This document shows positions 46,701 through 58,049 of a stretch of 64,000 bases of DNA, piece by piece; within the stretch, counting starts at the first letter, position 1; each line of letters starts with the position of its first letter. The position numbers and the translations under genes are program-made. The stretch is from Phytophthora colocasiae (lineage: Eukaryota; Oomycota; Peronosporomycetes; Peronosporales; Peronosporaceae). The stretch spans positions 496,001-560,000 of the forward strand of contig JAGKQI010000058.1 in assembly GCA_018806915.1 (NCBI GenBank). The letters run 5' to 3'. The notes beneath the pieces were generated by a model, which saw only the letters and a list, made by a program, of their open reading frames with translations, was not told where the DNA came from and searched no databases.

Positions 46701-47167
46701 GCAAGCTTGTGGAGGTGTCTGGTCTCGCTTACAGCGACCCGTGCCCGTTCGAAGCTGGCAAGACCCTGGGTGAGAGCCTGCTTACCCCCACCAAGATTTA
46801 TGTGAAGCAGTTGATGCCTACTGTCAAGTCGGGTCTTATCAACGCCCTTGCTCACATTACCGGCGGAGGTCTTTTGGAGAACGTCCCTCGTGTGTTGACC
46901 AAGGATCTGGCCGTCGACATCGACTGCGCTAGTTGGCCGCTGCCACCCGTTTTCAAGTGGCTGCAGAAGATGGGAAACCTCTCCAACGCCGAGCTCGCCC
47001 GCACCTTCAACTGCGGTATCGGTATGGTGTTGCTTCTACCGGAAGCTAACGTCGCTGAGGTGACGCGCCAGGTGGAAGCTACTGGCGAGAAGGTTTACCG
47101 TCTTGGTACGACTATTGCTCGCGCGCTTGATGCTGAGCAGGTTGTGCTGCACGGAACGATGGCTTAG
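43733..47167 (+). CDS. Trifunctional GARS-GART-AIRS with PurH-like N-terminus
   Basis: A single-exon ORF of 1,144 aa. Residues ~1-165 resemble the IMP cyclohydrolase (MGS-like) half of PurH/ATIC, especially [16 protein letters not shown] and [19 protein letters not shown], but the N-terminal active-site motifs are eroded. Residues ~171-595 are glycinamide ribonucleotide synthetase (Pur[33 protein letters not shown]). ~598-790 is GAR formyltransferase (Pur[11 protein letters not shown] with the catalytic N and H; EQVDAGPI with the Asp). ~797-1144 is AIR synthetase (Pur[39 protein letters not shown]). Together these catalyse steps 2, 3 and 5 of cytosolic IMP synthesis. Domain order differs from the animal GARS-AIRS-GART protein. 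Strong codon bias suggests high expression. Confidence 0.96.
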   Translation: MAPSTPLVVLYGDRAPDALVQTAAVLQSGGLRVASFCSPAVESALVAAKVPHVAVATPADVQLMLSDRVEAVLALPPSASDVGAAAHARVAQWVSGAYSFVRTAAWNHKQISVVVDESDLVTVQNKLSRDGSLAFSLRERRALAEKAFALFAELDKAIASSLSGDDELVHDVLIVGNGGREHAIAWKLAQSASTGHIYVAPGNAGTEDVSAGISNVNIGVGAHDELIAFAKSKGVSFCVVGPEAPLIDGLADKMNAADIPTFGPSKLAAQLEASKAFSKDFMRRNGIPTAAYQNFTEYEKAKEYLDSIEHNIVVKASGIAAGKGVLIPTNKTEAHEALREVMLEKAFGSAGDEVVLEEFMTGEEVSLLAFCDGERVVCMPGVQDHKRISDGDQGPNTGGMGAYGPAPCLTSELERECIDIVERVIAAMKKEGMPYVGVLYPGFMLTPTGPKIVEFNCRFGDPETQVVLPLLHSDLFEIMRACVEHRLERSLVSWKTGAAATIVMASQGYPNSYPKGKIITGLDDAQSLKDVDVFHAGTTNATDGIATSGGRVLAVTAVGPSLQGALDRAYEGVSKIHFEGAQYRSDIGLKGLLHGAKKLKLAVLGSTRGSSMQPIVDAIAAGELNASIDIVVSDKAAAGILERAKTHDIESVALSAKGLSRADFDAQVSEVLRKKNVDLVLLIGYMRILSGEFCKEWENKVLNVHPSLLPDFAGGMDLAVHRAVLDAKKTESGCTVHFVTEQVDAGPIAVQMKCPVLENDTPESLKARVQPLEGAAFLHAIKLAQTGLLLKKGGKKEITYADAGVSIDAGNELVNRIKPLCKSTVRVGCDADLGGFGGIFDLQAAGYDKDTALVACTDGVGTKLRVAQLAKKHDTVGIDLVAMCVNDLIVQGAEPLFFLDYYACGKLEVEEAADVVKGIAEGCRQSDCGLIGGETAEMPSMYHDGDYDMAGFCVGAVRKNAILPLPVEAGFAVLGLASSGVHSNGFSLVRKLVEVSGLAYSDPCPFEAGKTLGESLLTPTKIYVKQLMPTVKSGLINALAHITGGGLLENVPRVLTKDLAVDIDCASWPLPPVFKWLQKMGNLSNAELARTFNCGIGMVLLLPEANVAEVTRQVEATGEKVYRLGTTIARALDAEQVVLHGTMA

Positions 47168-47287
47168 ATGCGTTCAGGTAGTGAAAGCTTCCTACTTGTG
47201 CGCTCACTTCTGAATATTACATTTCATATCCGAATTCTCTATCCTGAGGCTGTAAAATTGCGTGAGCACCTCGAGAATGAACTCATC

Positions 47288-47968
47288 CTACCTGTGCTTC
47301 TGGAAGAACCACGACAGCGTCAGAATAGCCAAGAAAACTTCTATGCCGACGAGGGCAACAGCAATGCTGTTCATGAGGCGCTCTACAACCATTCTGCAAA
47401 ATTATTGTAAGATGGCATTACGAAATTGTAAGATGGCATTACGAAATTGTAAGATGGCATTACGAAAGCTGAATGTTTTTGTCAACGATCCGTACACATG
47501 AGGTTGAAGTTGTAGAAAATAGCTGTGACATATCAAAGAGATCCCTGCCAATGCGACGGCAAATGCCAACGGGGTACGCTTCTTCGTCTTGTTGCCTTTA
47601 GAACCTGAGCAGTAGTGGACGTGTCAGAATATAGCGCGCTTGGGTAAAAAGCAAATGAGTAATGCTCAAAGCCAACTTTGATATAGACGCGAATTCTCTA
47701 GCATGACGTAGAAAGCAAGCAAAGTCACGTTTCCAGCTAAACCATCAGTAGGTAGATTTCCAAGCACAACATCTGCAAGTTGTAAGGGGTTAATCGTGAT
47801 TCTCCTTTTAAGAATGATAGATTTACTTTTATAGACGAACAGTGACAGCGAGAGCAGTACGAATACATGGAGAAACCATTGATGACCACAAAGGAACACC
47901 TGAAGCAGCAGGGACGGAAGCTGTTGCTCTACATTAGACAGACATCGGTCGCTACCTGTACCAGAAAC
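47288..47968 (-). CDS. TMEM216/TMEM17-like transition-zone membrane protein, 5' end open
   Basis: Three coding exons are seen: ~47968-47677, 47604-47496 and 47393-47288, phases closing. Hydrophobic segments in order: LLLQVFLCGHQWF/HVFVLLSLSLFVY, NVTLLAFYVML, PLAFAVALAGISLICHSYF and NSIAVALVGIEVFLAILTLSWF, i.e. about four membrane passes. The layout and local pattern (a short basic loop before PL-----AL, then Y-LQLQ, then MN-I) follow human TMEM216. That family sits in the ciliary transition zone with the MKS/tectonic complex. The second intron contains three 21-bp repeats. No in-frame ATG is found in the first exon seen, so a further 5' exon must lie beyond 47968, close to the divergent gene at 48095. 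Confidence 0.68.
47407..47468. repeat. Three 21-bp direct repeats
   Basis: Three copies of a unit containing AAGATGGCATTACGAAATT lie within the last intron of the TMEM216-like gene. They stay in frame with the upstream exon until a TAA just before the acceptor. Confidence 0.85.
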
Positions 47969-48094
47969 CTACATGAATTGCTGGTAGTACACATGGCAGG
48001 AAAACGAGAAAATGATGTCAGACGGAGTGGCAAACCATGAACAAGCAACGAATCCTACCAGTGTCGTCCATATCGAAGATCCACACCTCTTAGC

Positions 48095-51000
48095 ATGGAT
48101 AAAAATGGTTTGATTTCGATATCTAAAAGTGGACTTTGTATTAACCAAGAAGAATGGAGCTGTATGGTCGACCTGGACCTCAGCGAACCTCTTCTTCTCC
48201 TGCTGCGGTCTTCCTCAACGAGCGCCCAAAGTACGACTGATATTAGTGAAGGCAAATACTACTGGGCTAACTTTCGAGAACGATATAGATCGCTGTCATT
48301 TTCCAAGCCACCCGGGGTAATTCGAGGTCGCAGTGAAGACGAATTCCCACAAATCACTCTTCCCGACCGACCTTCCAACCAACAGAATCAGCAGCAGCCA
48401 CTACCGTTGCGTCAGCGACCAGCAAGTAGCCGCTTTCTCAACCGGTAGGATAGCGAATTTGGGTCAATTTGGGTATAAAGACTAAGCAAACTAATGTGCA
48501 GGCCACAGAGCAGTACTGGTGTACGCCGGCAACAGTCTTTTGAGGTGCAACAGGCCTCAAAACAACGACCACGTACTGCACGTGACGGCACTCGAATATT
48601 TCCGACCACAACACCAGCATTTGTAAAGAAAAAAGTTTGCTTCGCTCAAGGTTTGAATATTGGCAGTTTTTACTGAGCAGGATATATAGTTTTCTCATCA
48701 CTGTGTTTACACAGAAGACCCTGAAGTCGATGGACAAATAACCAGAGATGAACTATCGAAAGTTTCGTCGTCGAATCTCGAGGAGCAATACTTACAGCAG
48801 CTCAAAGCCGATATTTTGCACCTTCACAATGTCCATCAACAACTCGAAAGTGAGAGCGAAAATAATGGCGACAGATTGTCACGAAGTGCAGGAACTCAGG
48901 AACCGAATCATGTGAAAAATCTACTACTCCATCGTGACACGAAGGCATTTTTAGGATGGGGTTCCCAGGACTTAAAACAAGACTTCGGAGCATTTTCCCC
49001 CTCGGCAAGTATCCAAACCCTCCTTTTGCAGTATAATTTCTCGTCGGATTCAGCTCAGGTATACCATTCTCCACCATTTTTTACTTTTCAATGTCCAACA
49101 TTATTTCGCTATCTCATGTTGCAGCTCAATGCAGCGAAGGCTGGTCTAGAAGGGCTGTTGGCCGATACACTCGTTTCACTGATGGAATTTTGTCTCGTTC
49201 ATGATTCTTCTGGATCTGATGAACACGCCAAAATGAAGTTAATTCGTCCTCCTACCCGGCAACAAAACGGAGACGGTTCTACCCTACCGTTTGCAAACGG
49301 GTGTGGAACTAGCCCGGCATCAATTTACGCCGGTGGGATGCTCAGTGTTCTCCAGCAGACAGAGGTGACATTTTATTGTTGGCTTTTTGAATTGTTCTTC
49401 TACTAACGTGGTGATTAAAGGTATTGAAAAGAACAATGTTGGCAAGTACTGGAGAGAAGAAAAATCTCATGAAGGTGATCGCCGACAAAGACGAACAACT
49501 ATTACAGCTAACAGAGCAAATCGACTACTTTAAGGACACCCTGGCTCGTAGACGACCTCGCCTCGAAAGGCAGAAGCAAGTGATCGTTCATTATGACGAA
49601 CGTGAGGCCCCCGAATCGGCTGGTAATGGAGCTGCGGGTCAATCAATTTCGATGGTATCTGCTGAACAACTCGCACGACTGGAAGCTTTGGAAAAGGACA
49701 GAGTGGAGTCGCTCATATTGATGAAAAGTTTGGAGCAGCAGAAGGACGAGTTGGAACAACAGGTAACGAGTTAAAACTCCGTTAAATTGTTTCTTACGAT
49801 ACCCACCGATCTTGCTGTGTTGCTAGCTGGAGACTTCGCACTTGGAGCTACAGGGAGCGCTTGATCGTCTTGAAATCGCAGAGCAACAGCACCAAGAGTC
49901 TCTGGCAGTAGCCAATAAAATATCCCATAAGCAGGTTCGTCTACATGCATGTTTACTGTTAGTATGGCCTACTGAGCGTCGTCTGTTAAATGTTGATTGA
50001 TGATATCTACAGGTTGCAGAGTTGGTAAAACAGGCGACAGACCTCCAAAGCTCGTTAGCGTCATTGATGGAGCGCCATCGCTCTTTGGAGATGACTAGTG
50101 TGAAGGAAAAGTCTCAGCTCAGACGTGACAAACAAGAGCTGGAGCGCCTCATGCGTCTGAAAGAGGACGAAGTTGGCCAGCGTCAAGCTCAAGCTACTGC
50201 CAAGGCGGAGGCTCTAGCTCAATCCGCTACCGCACAACTGCAGATTGTTACCAAACAGCTCAAAGAAGAGTTGAGAGATCTCCAGAGCGAACTCAAGGCA
50301 GCGCAGACAGACAACAAGCACATTCAAGGCACAATCCGCAGCCTGAACCACGACTTGAAAGTGCGAAGCGAAGACGTCAACATCCTCACGTCGAAACTTG
50401 CGGCAGTGCAAGCGACTGCAGAAAGCAAGGCTGTACTGTTACAAGGTGCCGAAGCGCGAATTGAGGTGAGTTCGAAGGAGATCGAGAACCAACGAACATT
50501 ACTGGAGAAGCAGGCACAGCAACTGCAGCAGCTGGAGACCAAACTCAGTCGGTCGGTCCCGGTTGATGACGAGGAGCTGCAAAGTCGCCAACAACGTGAA
50601 GAAAGCACGTGGCATCAGCGAGTTTCCACTCTTGAGCACGCTTTGATCGCAGAACGGCAGAACACAGCCTTGTTTCAAGAACAACAGCGTAAGGCAGTAG
50701 TCATGGAGCAGGAGAAAGCAACTCATGCTGTCGAGCAAGCTCAAGCAGTAGCGGCGGAACTTGCTACAGCCAACTTGTGTTTGCTGGAGAGAAAACGCCA
50801 ACGTGCACAGGAACAAACCGCCTTTGAACAGAGGCTGAAAGTGTATGTTGACCAAGTAGCAGAACTTGCATCGGACAAGGATGGCTTAGAGCGTCAATTG
50901 GAGACACTCAAAACTCAGTACGAACATCTTGAACAATCGAAAGCACAAAGCGCGGATGAAGCTGCTGCTAAAGAGAAGATGCTGCAGGAGGAGCTAGCTA

Positions 51001-52435
51001 CGGTGAAGGAAGAGCTGAAGAGTTTGACTGACATCCGCGAGAACTTGGACAAAGCCCTCGCCCATGCGTTGGCTACACCTCGAGGGAAATCCGTTCGATA
51101 CCAAGCAAGTCTGTCGGAGGCGCGCGCCGAACTGCAGAAGGCCAAACACAAGATCACGGTACTAGAAGAGCAGCTTTCACGCAATGGGAATATTCGAACG
51201 ACCGAAATCGACGGGAAGCTCGCACAACTCAGCGCTAGAGAGAGACGAGTGGCTGAAGAGCAGAGGTTTGTTGTTGTGTCACTTAAACTTGGAGGTTCGT
51301 TCACTCATAAGTATGTGCACAGAGGTTTAAAGAAGCAACGAGCCGATGCAACAGCTGAACGACGGAAAGAACGTGTGGAACTTGACCAGCAGCGTGAGGC
51401 ACAGGAAGCGATCGAGTCCAAACAAAAGACGGACCACAAACTTCTCCAGGAGATCATCGTGCTTCTGACTCAGCGACTGCAGGTGATGACAGCCTTGTTC
51501 AAAACGGAGCCTGTTCCAGCTTCGCCGAATAGTGAGAGTAAGAACTTGACAGCTCAGGACGTGGAGAGTTGGCGTGAAATGCAGCAACATTGGGAGACTC
51601 TGCATCAGGAACTTCTATCTGTCGACTGGAAGTTGGAGGGTATGCGCATTCAGCTGGAAGCTCTGCTCCTCGAATATGTTGGCGACTCGGTAGGAAAACA
51701 CCAGTCATCTTTGTCAAACTTTCACGGTCCAAACCCCTTCTCCGACGCCGTGGCCGCTGGACGTGACACTGTCCCCGTAGCTGAGCAGCTGAAAGCGAAT
51801 CTCTTGCTGCGACGGTTGTCTTGTCCTGGCGAAAGCCTTAAGAGTCGAGCGCGTCAAGTGAAAGGTATGCCAATACTCTGTGAACCACTTCCTCTTCGGC
51901 TCACTTTTGCGATTCATGTATTCCTCTAGCGGAGGAGCACGATACCTTCGCATTGGCACTAGCGAGGGAGATGACAGCCATGAAACAAGGATACGAGAAG
52001 CAGTTGGAGGAACTGCGTGCCGAGCTTTGCAAAACACAACAACTGCGGCTGTTGACCAGCCAGCGACTACGTTCTGAGCTTGCAACCGAGCGCACTCGTC
52101 GGCAACAGATAGTGGAGCAGCTCACCCAACGTATTGAAGAGCTGGAAGAAGCGTTGAGAGACCAGGAGAGGGCATTGGCAGTCGCACAGACACAACAGGA
52201 GGAAATTCTCGACCAGTACGCGGCTTCCACCTGTCATGACGATCGCGAACGGGCGTTACAAGAGCTGGTGGAGCTTGTAGGCGGTGAGCAACGGCGACGC
52301 GAACGCGAGCGGCTGTCCAAACTGCTTTCGTACTGCGGGGCATCGTCTGTGACAGTGGAGCGCCGAGACCGCTCGGTGGAGGAGGAGACGGTGGACGAAG
52401 TTTTGGCACGACTCGATGCAGTTGATGATTGTTAG
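48095..52435 (+). CDS. Large coiled-coil protein, ~1,280 aa
   Basis: Exons: 48095-48444, 48502-48650, 48715-49058, 49125-49364, 49421-49762, 49827-49934, 50013-51864 (probably split by a 57 nt in-frame intron 51266-51322) and 51930-52435. All borders are GT-AG and every phase closes, giving 1,296 aa, or 1,277 aa if the 57 nt are removed. The first ~170 residues are Ser/Arg/Gln-rich and disordered. From ~390 onward the chain is almost continuous coiled coil (for example LVKQATDLQSSLASLMERH, QLTQRIEELEEALRDQE), with a short Glu/Arg-rich end. No named family is recognised. Long coiled coils of this kind are common in centriole, basal-body and Golgi proteins. The divergent TMEM216-like neighbour hints at a ciliary role, but this is inference. 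The start ATG is provisional. Confidence 0.75.
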
Positions 52436-52838
52436 TCGATTTATAGCGTTGGCGCGTGGATCTCCTCGAGAGGCATGAACAAGTGGTCATGTTGATGTGC
52501 TGGTCGCGGTTTTGTTTTGCACAGATGTATCGGCTATGGCTTTCTTGTAAGAATAAGTTGGATGCACTATTGTCATCCATAGTCAGTGTAAGATTCTTCG
52601 TTTCTAGAAATAGATACCCGACTGAAAGAGATACCTTGATGAGGGATTGCTAAGTCGGAATGCAGACGAATTGGATTTTTTCGGCGCGTTTGTCCTGGTC
52701 CAAGATCCTGGACAACTTGTCCAATGGCTGTACATATTGCAGCCCTTCACCTCATTTCAAACAACATGGAGATAGCTGTGTTTCTGCTGTTCCTCTTCGC
52801 TGGAAGGAACGTGGTGCTCACTAGTGCTTAGATTCGTG
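52436..52838. other. Intergenic, 3' flank of coiled-coil gene
   Basis: No convincing gene, repeat or RNA is seen. Small minus-strand frames only mirror the end of the coiled-coil gene. Confidence 0.4.
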
Positions 52839-53267
52839 TCATTGAAGCATTTCGTTTGCAGAGAACTTCAAATGAGCCTGCGCGACCGGTCTACGCAAAA
52901 AACTGACGATCTCTCCGCGGGCATGTTTGGACGCCGGTGCCCCATCCTGGGCCAAATTCCTCCAGTGCTTCAGGCTGAAGTTCAGCTGAGCCTCCCCCTC
53001 CCCTCCCATCGATCAGCTGGACAAACGACCAAAATTCGCGCCAGCACCGGCATGGCGCTCGCAGCGTTTGCCGGCGATCGGAGGCTAAAAGCAGCGATGC
53101 AGCGCCACCCATTCGCGAAACGAGCCACGTTCGAACTGAGTTTCATGCGGCAGCGGCCAGAATAAAGCGCATCTTTGCATGAGGACGATGCGCCGGGCAG
53201 AAGCCAGCTGGACGTCCGCAAGGCCACTTACCTCGAACTCCAGCTCTTTTGCCCTCGAGTCGCTCAT
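52839..53267 (-). CDS. Possible small spliced gene, 60 aa
   Basis: On the minus strand an ATG at 53267 opens MSDSRAKELEFE, ending at a near-consensus donor GTAAGT (53231). An acceptor CTCAG ends at 52986, and the joined frame runs 49 codons to a stop at 52839-52841 (LNFSLKHWRNLAQDG...). Phase closes without a gap. The 246 nt intron is longer than others here. An alternative upstream frame (53406-53143) could use the same donor in another phase. No domain is recognised. Confidence 0.28.
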
Positions 53268-54902
53268 CGTGGTCTGCATGCAGCACCGGCCTCCACGTTG
53301 ACGTTGAAGTGAGGCGCATTTCGAGAGCTTTTCCTCCTGGAACGTCGAACTTCCACCCCATCTGGGTCGTAGAGAACACACCAGCAGCTTTATCAGCCAG
53401 CAGCACTGACAGCAGTACAACACGTTTCCAACGTGTCCAAAGTGATTGGGATCAGCTGGGACTTGATTGTTGGTCTCCATTTGGGTGATGCGTCGTTGCT
53501 CACGATTGCAATAATCGCAAGCTAAAGCTACCGATTTACTGGGTGTTTTGTTCGATACAGGCATACGTAAACGAGACATTGCATACAAAAGGAAAGCTTT
53601 CAGTCGGTTGCGTTAACGAAAATAATGGGACCGGTGTTTGGAGAGTGGGACGAGGAGAGTGGCAGCGTCCCGTTGCTGCATCGAGCTCATCCTCGTCGGA
53701 ACCCTTTCTCACGTGGCGGAGACTGAACTGCGGTCGATTTGCTGCACGCATTGTGAAGCAGTTCCGGCTGTGAATTAGCGACCTGCGAGGCGACAGTTCC
53801 TGTCTCTGTTAGTCGGCGATCAATTCGCGTTTCAGCTTGGCGGGTATCGGCAGCATGCGGCAGTACTTCGGGCGTGAGGCCCTTTGATTTCGCCCAGCCT
53901 AGCCTGTTTTCTCGTCAGGCCATCGCATGAGGAGAACTTTGCGGCGAAGAAGCTCTCGTTGCCTTCTGATTGGCCAGAGACGAGGCAAAGTATCTTTTAA
54001 CACCGCACACTCTCCCCCAACAAACGGTTGGAGAGCACACTTACTGTCTCACACTTGATTAAAGAGCAGTCATTGTTTTTACAAATAACTTCCTCCAGCC
54101 AGCTCGATGTAAACGACTAACTGTATCAAGACCTTTTAACACTAAGCTGCCCTCTTACCCGCTCTGGTACATGTAGTACGAAGCAAATTGATGCTACATA
54201 AACGATTGGGGATCAAGTTATCAGTTACTTCGAAATATATCTTGTGTGTAAGACACACATCGCGCTCAGGAGGGTTTCGATTGTAATTGAGATTGCTACG
54301 ATGCTATACTAGTATGTACAAAACAAGCTGGTAGCTGTCATACTGTTGGAAAAAGGTTTGTGAAAAATTTATAGAAACATACCTCCATAAAGCGCTAGCT
54401 TGTACAAGTCTATTAGTGCCTGTACTTGAATTGACGAAGTTACATGTATCACGCACTCACTTTCGCTTCATGCTACAGTACAGTATGCTGTACAAATTCC
54501 TCTTCACCGCTCTTTGGGAAACCCCACGTTGGGATTTTCACCCTACCAATTGCCGATCGTCGCAATGAAACCTGCTCTTTAACCGCAGGATGGCTGCTGA
54601 AGTGGCAGCCTGGCTGTCACATGGGCCTGTCTCTGGTCAGGGCTCATCTGCCGTTTCTTTTTTATTTGTCTTGCTATTTGTATGCATTGTTGGATCTCCT
54701 CACTGCCTCCCCTCTCGCCCAACCTAGCCCTACCGGTGCAGCCACATTTGTGTGGCGCACACTAAATCTCCCGTTGTGTTTGGCAACCCCCCCGCCCTGT
54801 CACTCTTCACTCTTCATTCTGCGCCGCACCACGGAGGTCTCCTCGGATTTCACAGTCGTGAAGTAATTGTCGATTCCCCTTGTGAGCTCTAGCGTCACAG
54901 AC
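53268..54902. other. Long intergenic region upstream of zinc-finger gene
   Basis: No recognisable gene. A CCAAT-box-like GATTGGCCAG occurs at ~53968. A pyrimidine-rich stretch with repeated TCACTCTTCA-like words at ~54798-54822 resembles an oomycete initiator and may be the start region of the gene at 54903. A plus-strand frame (54444-54866) has no domain. Confidence 0.35.
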
Positions 54903-56228
54903 ATGGAGTGGATGCAGCCCCGTGACCAGCTTATGCCCGGCTCAGCGCCTTCTAGCGTGCCCTCGTTCAGGCTCGTAGACTCGAACAACCGAGTGCGTGA
55001 GCTGACAGACCCGCTGAAACGTCAATTGGGCGCGTCTGCCGCCTTCTACCAGCAGCCCCAAGTGAGTGACGACGGGCTCTCGGCCGCTGAGCTGGAAGAG
55101 CAGCGCCAGCTCGAGCAGCAGCTTCAGGTGCAGAAGGAGGAGATGTGCTTTATTGCACCAGTGCCGCGCCATGACGCTGGCCGCCTTCGCATCCCCACAA
55201 CGTCACACGCCTTCACGTATGGTGGCTCCAGCTCGTCTAACCTGCACTCGACGCCTCCCCTGGCCCCACCCGTGTCGCCTTTTGCCAGCATGGCTCTTTC
55301 GGCCCCCGCCGCGCCTATTAGTAAGAGCCACAACCCGTTCCTGAGTGCCAAAGTCGAGAAGAGCCCACGGCTGCCGTCGCTCAACGCGATTCGTAACTCA
55401 CCAGGAACGCATCTGAAGTCTCTGGGCATCGCCTCACGCCCGCCACCACTCTCTCTGCGCTCGTTCTCGGACGTATCGACACTGTCATCGTCGTCCCAGT
55501 CGCCGTCTCCCTCTCCGTCGCCACTGCATCAGCCACAGATGTCACACCAGCACCACCCGAAGGCCCCACTGCGCTCGGTGTCCAACTCATCTCTATCGTC
55601 AGTGGCCTCCACGTCGCCAATGCTGTACTCACAGTCGCTCCCGGGTGTGTCGTTCTTGCAGGACAGGAGACGCTCCCGTATGTCGTTCGACGGTGCTGAT
55701 CGTATGTCCATATCATCTGAGGACGAAGACAGCGGTATGCGCTTACTAAGCTCGAGCGTGGGGCGCACGGAGGGGAGTAGCGATGCAATGACGGCTGCAG
55801 CGAACGCTGCAGCCCAGGCAGTCGTTAACGGCTCTAACGCTCGCAGTGGGCGCGTGTGCAGATATGCTAATTGCAGCAACATTGCTCGATCCCGTGGATT
55901 GTGTCGTACGCACGGTGGCGGTAAACGTTGTTCCTACCCAAACTGCAACAAGAGTGCCCAGGCGAACCGTAAGTGCATTGCGCACGGAGGCGGCACCCCT
56001 TGCTCGTTCGAGGACTGTGAGAAAACTGCTCAGTCGCGCGGCCTATGCAAGGCCCATGGCGGTGGTGCACGCTGCAAGCACCCGGACTGCCCTAAGAGCA
56101 GCCAGTCGAAGGGCCTATGTCGTGGCCACGGCGGTGGCATCAAGTGCAAGGCTGACGGGTGTGAGAAGTGGGTGCAGAAGAACGGCTACTGTATCAAGCA
56201 CGGTCGTGAGCGCTCGATGACCTCTTGA
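54903..56228 (+). CDS. Five-repeat CHC zinc-finger protein, WRKY19-like fingers
   Basis: An ORF of 441 aa from ATG 54903 (the frame is open 12 codons further without an ATG). Residues ~1-320 are Ser/Pro-rich and disordered with a Gln/Glu coiled segment. The C-terminal ~120 residues hold five tandem fingers of the form C-x4-C-x9-C-x2-H, most followed by GGG (CRYANC...GLCRTHGGG, CSYPNC, CSFEDC, CKHPDC, CKADGC). The same finger type occurs in repeats beside WRKY domains of some plant WRKY proteins, but no WRKY domain is present here. A nuclear regulatory role is likely; ligand and targets are unknown. Confidence 0.8.
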   Translation: MEWMQPRDQLMPGSAPSSVPSFRLVDSNNRVRELTDPLKRQLGASAAFYQQPQVSDDGLSAAELEEQRQLEQQLQVQKEEMCFIAPVPRHDAGRLRIPTTSHAFTYGGSSSSNLHSTPPLAPPVSPFASMALSAPAAPISKSHNPFLSAKVEKSPRLPSLNAIRNSPGTHLKSLGIASRPPPLSLRSFSDVSTLSSSSQSPSPSPSPLHQPQMSHQHHPKAPLRSVSNSSLSSVASTSPMLYSQSLPGVSFLQDRRRSRMSFDGADRMSISSEDEDSGMRLLSSSVGRTEGSSDAMTAAANAAAQAVVNGSNARSGRVCRYANCSNIARSRGLCRTHGGGKRCSYPNCNKSAQANRKCIAHGGGTPCSFEDCEKTAQSRGLCKAHGGGARCKHPDCPKSSQSKGLCRGHGGGIKCKADGCEKWVQKNGYCIKHGRERSMTS

Positions 56229-56706
56229 GCAGCAACTTCTTAGCACGATGACAGCGGCAGGGTGCATGCACTGAGTGGGAAGCAGTGCGTGGTGATCGTG
56301 GTTTGATGTTGATCATTTATTTGGTGGACGGTGAGAAGCGCTCTTGGTTGGAGCGCGTGTGTGAAGGTCAGAGGACCGATTAACTGTACGGTAGAAGCCG
56401 TGTGAGTTCGATGCTTGGAAGTATTATTGACACTCGAGACTTATCAGAGCCTCTGCGTTTGGAGAGGCTTCGTAGCATGTATATATAAGTGAACTTTGAC
56501 TTTAGCTTTTACTCTGATGTTGACTGGATGATCGATTCCTGCATGTGGATGACGCAGTGCATGCAGGAAGATTGTGCTAACGCTTGGATTCCGGTGATTC
56601 CTACGTAGTACATGTACTACTGTAGTATTCAAGATCTGATCGAAGTGAGCAATTTGAGGGTGATCTATTTTGTGAACAGTAACTACGAGTGAACCAACGT
56701 CCAAAG
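56229..56706. other. Intergenic, 3' flank of zinc-finger gene
   Basis: Contains the presumed 3' UTR and the promoter of the next gene. A minus-strand frame (56444-56752) has no recognisable domain. Confidence 0.4.
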
Positions 56707-57962
56707 ATGAAAATCGAGGTGCGAGTAGTGCGCGCACACATTTGGCTGTCAAGCTCGCTGTTCCTCCATCAAGACGGGTTCTTGTCTCTCACTCGCGTCG
56801 GTCAAGCAGAGTATGTCGCACACGCCACGTTGCGTTCTGTAGATGGGGAGGATGGACCTGGGGTAGTACCGGTATCTGGACAGCAATGTCGGAAGTGCTT
56901 CCGTATCGTCACGATGACTTGGGAGGAACAGGCCACCAATTGCCCAAAGTTTACTTTACCTGAGGTCGTTCCTGTTCGGAGAAAGACAAACCAACAAGCC
57001 AATTTGCCCCGATTAGATTTTCAACTCTTCCTTCTGCGACCTCGTGGTAGCGGTGCAGTATCCGCACGCTCACGTCTACAAACAGTGAAGTACATCGGAG
57101 CAAGTGGGTGGCAATTAAGCGAGAAAGATGTCGAGGCGTTGGCTTCGTCCCGTGAAGTGGTTTTCCTCACGACACTGCAAGACAATCTAGGGACACTGGA
57201 AGTGAAGCTTCGGTGTGTTACTCAACCTGCAGGTTCGACGGAGGACGAAGGTGAAGCCCCTACAGGTTTCAGCATCAACTGGAGCTCCAGCGAAGCTCTG
57301 CAGAAGGATCTAGCTGAAAAAGGTAAAGTATAGACTGCAGCTTGTGGCTTACTTTTAACAACTTCCTTACTATGTTGTTGCGTTTAGCTCGTCTGAAAGA
57401 TGAGGCAGACAAGAAGCTCATATCCCAGTTAAAGCAAATCGTCGTTAAGGCCGCAAAGCTTCTTGAAAGCCGCGACTTTCTCTTAGTCCACTTTCATCGC
57501 TCATGTGCTGCCTCCAGAATTCAGCGCCGATTTCGTTTGATTCAGCGCAAAAAGCAGGAGATCATCGCAGAGCTTCGTCGTGAAGAGGAAGAGCGAATAG
57601 CGGCGAAAAAGGCAAGAGTCCGGGATAAAGTGGTCGCCCGAAACCACGAGCGCGCGCTAGCAATGCGTACACGACTGCTTGAGCAGATGGACAGTAACAA
57701 TTACCTGTATGCGGAAGATGCTTCGTCACAGCAAGAAGCCAAACGCATCACTGAGCTTTTCGAGGCCGAACGAGCCAAGTTGAAGCAAAAACTGGCGGTG
57801 CTCGAAATGGAACGACAAGAACTCATATCAAGGAACCGAGATAACGCTACGAGGAGAAATCTACGATCTATGGAGCTGCACAACGACAAGCGGTTCGACG
57901 AGGAGCTTGTTCGTGCCGTGCAGGAATTGCATTTCACTCGAACGTACAGCTCCCAAATGTAG
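56707..57962 (+). CDS. IQ-motif coiled-coil protein, hypothetical
   Basis: Two exons, 56707-57322 and 57388-57962, with a 65 nt GT-AG intron; phases close to 396 aa. The N-terminal ~200 residues form a beta-rich region beginning MKIEVRVVRAHIW; its family is not recognised. Around residue 247 is ASRIQRRFRLIQRKK, a good IQ motif for calmodulin or centrin binding, followed by a long charged coiled coil (EIIAELRREEEERIAAKK). An in-frame GTG lies 18 nt upstream; ATG 56707 is preferred. A flagellar or cytoskeletal role is plausible but unproven. Confidence 0.7.
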
Positions 57963-58049
57963 CCATCTTGAAGCCATTTCATCGACTTCGTACTTTGCAG
58001 AATTTTGTTGGTGTAACACTTGTGTTTGCAAACTTCACTCGTGTTGACC

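Noticed and set aside
45452..46855. 467 aa minus-strand frame antisense to the purine enzyme
   Set aside because: It is a shadow of a codon-biased gene; the sense strand has clear catalytic domains and the antisense product has none.
47168..47410. 80 aa plus-strand frame starting right after the purine gene stop
   Set aside because: It mirrors the last exon of the TMEM216-like gene, which has membrane segments and closing splice phases on the other strand.
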